Program-made: the position numbers and the translations under genes
From: Hypomesus transpacificus
Lineage: Eukaryota > Chordata > Actinopteri > Osmeriformes > Osmeridae
Length of the DNA stretch: 64,000 nucleotides
Reading direction: 5' to 3'
NCBI RefSeq assembly: GCF_021917145.1
Contig: NC_061068.1
Location: forward strand, 6,093,344-6,157,343
Shown here: piece after piece, positions 61,701-64,000 of the stretch
How positions within the stretch are numbered: position 1 is the stretch's first letter
How the letters are laid out: every line of letters starts with the position of its first letter
Notes under the pieces: model-generated
Databases searched by the model: none
What the model was told of the DNA's origin: nothing
Seen by the model: the letters and a program-made list of their open reading frames with translations, nothing else

Positions 61701-63207
61701 GGACAGGGGTGGAGCAACAACAGAGGATCCGGGACTTGCTCATGTTGTCCCAGCTCAACCTAGCACTGTGTTTCTTGCGACTGAAGGACTTTTCACAAGC
61801 AGTAGATAACTGCAACAAGGTAAATACTGCACACATACACCTGCTTTGCATTATCATCACACTAAACAGATCACTTTGGGGTTTAAAAAAATAAAAAAAC
61901 AAATGCTTTGTGGCATCTTCAATGTATGATCTCTCCCAATAGTCTTTCATCTTAAAATCTGTATTTTTTTTGGCTAATCATGCATTAATTCACAAATGGC
62001 TCGCAACTATTGCACATCAAGTGAATCAAGCGTTTTCAGGCATAAGCCTCCAGTCATGACTTGTTTTGGGTGGCAACCACATGCTTTATTTAAAAGACTC
62101 ACAGTAGGTGTAAAGAAACAAAAACACTTGTTCATAACATTATTCTTCATGATTTAATGTAAATATTGAGATGAGAGGAGAGGGCAAGATTCAATTTCCT
62201 ACAGTACAAATAGTTTCATTTACATTTTCCAGAATAATAGAAAACTAGCCTTGCTACATGTTTAGACACAAGCTTATAGACACCCTGGTGGAATTTGGTT
62301 GATCTTTTTTAATCAAGACGGGGCCTTTTAACAGCCCTTTGAAAATGTTGATCTGTTTTTATTTTTATATATGGATGGCCATTGTTGTAAAATGTGTGTG
62401 TGTCCCAGGTCATAGAAGTGGATGGGAAGAATGAGAAGGCATTGTACCGTCGTGGGGAGGCCCGGCTCCTTCGTAATGAGTTTGGCTTAGCCTTGACTGA
62501 CTTCCGGCAAGTGCTGCAGGTCAACTCCTCAAATCGAGCAGCCCGCGCTCAAATTTCCATTTGCCAGCGGAAGATCCGGGAACACCATGAACGGGACAAG
62601 ATAATCTACGCCAACATGTTCCAGAAATTTGCTGAACATGACGCTAAGGTATGTAAATGTCAAAAACCTTTGTTATAAATATTTATTCACTTGACAATAT
62701 CTTATGCTCTTGTCCCATGTATCTATTTAATTAAATAGCTGTCATATTCTGTCCCAGTACAATAGTCTTTTACAATGTCCATTAGCAAAAATTGACGCTG
62801 ACTTTTGACAAGATTATTGTAGTTATAATGTAACTGATATTGCTTGGCACAACGGCAAAGACATTGGAGGAATAGGATAATGACAAACTGCATGTCATGG
62901 TCAGGAAGAATCACTTTGTTAATAATATACTGACACCTAGTGGTAAAGGTCCTCAACTGCGTTACCCATATTTATTGAGATTTGGGGACAGAACCTTCCC
63001 TGGTTTGTAGAGGTGTGAGAGATGTCGTGCCACTTTCAAAAAGTTTGTCTGGCAGGATTTTGGTTACCTGGTGTATCGTCACACCCTTATCTGTTTGTCT
63101 TATGGCAGGTGGGGAAGATGAAGAGGAGGAGGGATGACGGTGGGAGGACAGACGAGAACAGTCACCTGGGCGTTAGAAGACGACGCAAAAGTCAAGACTG
63201 CCCGTGA
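58714..63207 (+). CDS. fkbp5: FKBP prolyl isomerase 5 (FKBP51), complete
   Basis: Coding exons are 58714-58818, 59062-59206, 59425-59567, 60440-60554, 60695-60851, 60999-61089, 61180-61263, 61634-61819, 62409-62648 and 63109-63207, giving 454 aa (human 457). FKBP51 is an Hsp90 co-chaperone that lowers glucocorticoid receptor activity and binds FK506. The FK1 domain (aa ~35-138) keeps the pocket residues in [28 protein letters not shown] and EYSYGSAG. The FK2 domain follows ([15 protein letters not shown] to [10 protein letters not shown]). Three TPR repeats follow ([55 protein letters not shown]). [23 protein letters not shown] closes the TPR region and is closer to FKBP5 than to FKBP4. The tail is short and basic ([10 protein letters not shown]), unlike the acidic human tail. 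Residue 119 is Pro, the FKBP52 state. Confidence 0.97.
59732..59756. repeat. Poly-G run, 25 bases
   Basis: An uninterrupted G homopolymer in the fkbp5 intron after coding exon 3. Confidence 0.9.
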
Positions 63208-64000
63208 TGCTGTTGATGTTCAGAAGAAAGGGACAAGGGGGGCAGGCCTCCCATTGTTTACCCCACAGAGACCAGGGGTTTGAGGCAGGACTGGGGCGGG
63301 ACTAGCCCCGAGACCTGTCTCAGTGCCCATCGTGCTGTTCCTGCATGAGAGGCTGGGTATGAGTGAAAACAGCTGCAAACATTCAGTCACATGGAATCAA
63401 CAATCTTGGGTAATATCTTGAACGTCAAAGTGCCGATGACCAATGCCCAAAGTTAAAATATTCCAAACAAATACAAAGTTGCAAGTTATTTAAAATGATA
63501 TCATGACACATCACATGTAATTGGTGCTTTGCATACAATGCACTTTTGCCCTATTTATATTAAAATGTGCTTATAATACGAACTCTTCTTTTCATGAAGA
63601 TTGAAAACTGCATGTATAACATGTAGCTCCACACCTCTATATGCACACTTAAAGTTAGCATTCTTTTGATAACGAATGAATCAGACCTAATACAATACAG
63701 TTAGTATATTGTTACATTATCTGTTTAGTCACAGTTGTTATGCACAAGGTGCACAAGGTAACAATTTTAGTGGTATTGCCATAGATTTTCATAGTCCTCA
63801 ATACACAGTTTGACCTTGTGAAACACATAGGTGCAATGTTGCAGACAATCTTGATTGACCCAGGAGCACAGAAAATCTGTTTCCCAGTTGCCCATATTAT
63901 TCGTAAACATGCGCTTTAGACAAATGCATAGAAACTCAAGCCTTATACCAGGGGCAGATACAACAGGTGAAACGTGAAGTGAGGTGTTTTTTGCAGTTTT
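63208..64000 (+). other. fkbp5: fkbp5 3'UTR, start
   Basis: Non-coding sequence follows the stop. No AATAAA typical of a 3' end stands out before the window ends, so the mRNA may continue past it. I see no other gene. Confidence 0.5.

Noticed and set aside
58714-63207. Assignment as fkbp4 because of the SPPKIPP loop
   Set aside because: FK2, TPR and post-TPR blocks ([29 protein letters not shown]) fit FKBP5 better, and rab44/srsf3 linkage is that of FKBP5.

Overview
The window is vertebrate nuclear DNA, almost certainly from a teleost fish. Genes are split by short GT-AG introns, non-coding DNA is AT-rich with long CA, CT and G tracts, fish-type short repeats are present, and all recognised proteins are vertebrate orthologues. 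A repeat with the fish tail 'tttggataaaagcgtctgct' is present twice; I could not fix the species. I saw no retrovirus, LTR element, Polinton, tRNA, rRNA or CRISPR array.

Layout, left to right. (1) 1-10 kb, plus strand: the last exon of eif4enif1, then complete patz1 (5 coding exons, 703 aa) and its 3'UTR. (2) 10-22.4 kb, minus strand: two tandem class II sugar transporter genes of the slc2a11 group (495 and 503 aa), separated by a ~2.1 kb inverted-repeat composite element. (3) 23.5-27.4 kb, plus: tgfa (6 coding exons, 187 aa), head-to-head with slc2a11. (4) 29-31.2 kb: an unassigned exon-like ORF, an unassigned small ORF pair and a small hAT-like MITE. (5) 31.7-35.6 kb, minus: hdhd3 (2 exons, 241 aa) and trub2 (8 exons, 330 aa). 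(6) 37.4-40.8 kb, plus: an entpd8-like ecto-nucleotidase (9 exons, 495 aa). (7) 41.2-48.4 kb, minus: a large Rab GTPase, rab44-like (10 coding exons, 1880 aa), with one 4.8 kb exon encoding a repetitive N-terminal region. (8) 49.2-52.8 kb, minus: srsf3 (168 aa) with a clear in-intron poison cassette exon. (9) 53-64 kb, plus: fkbp5 (10 coding exons, 454 aa) with a cluster of glucocorticoid response element (GRE) matches around its promoter and in intron 1.

In every fully modelled gene the exon lengths I assigned by hand sum to a multiple of three and the junctions keep the family's reading frame. That is the main support for the exon models.

By human position the genes form three blocks: 22q (eif4enif1, patz1, slc2a11), 9q (hdhd3, trub2, entpd8) and 6p21 (rab44, srsf3, fkbp5). 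tgfa (human 2p) sits between the first two. cdkn1a, which lies between SRSF3 and RAB44 in human, is not present between them here. The genes do not form an operon-like system. The strongest second-look items are the fkbp5 GRE cluster, the rab44 GSTRR-repeat exon, the srsf3 poison exon and the inverted-repeat composite between the transporters.
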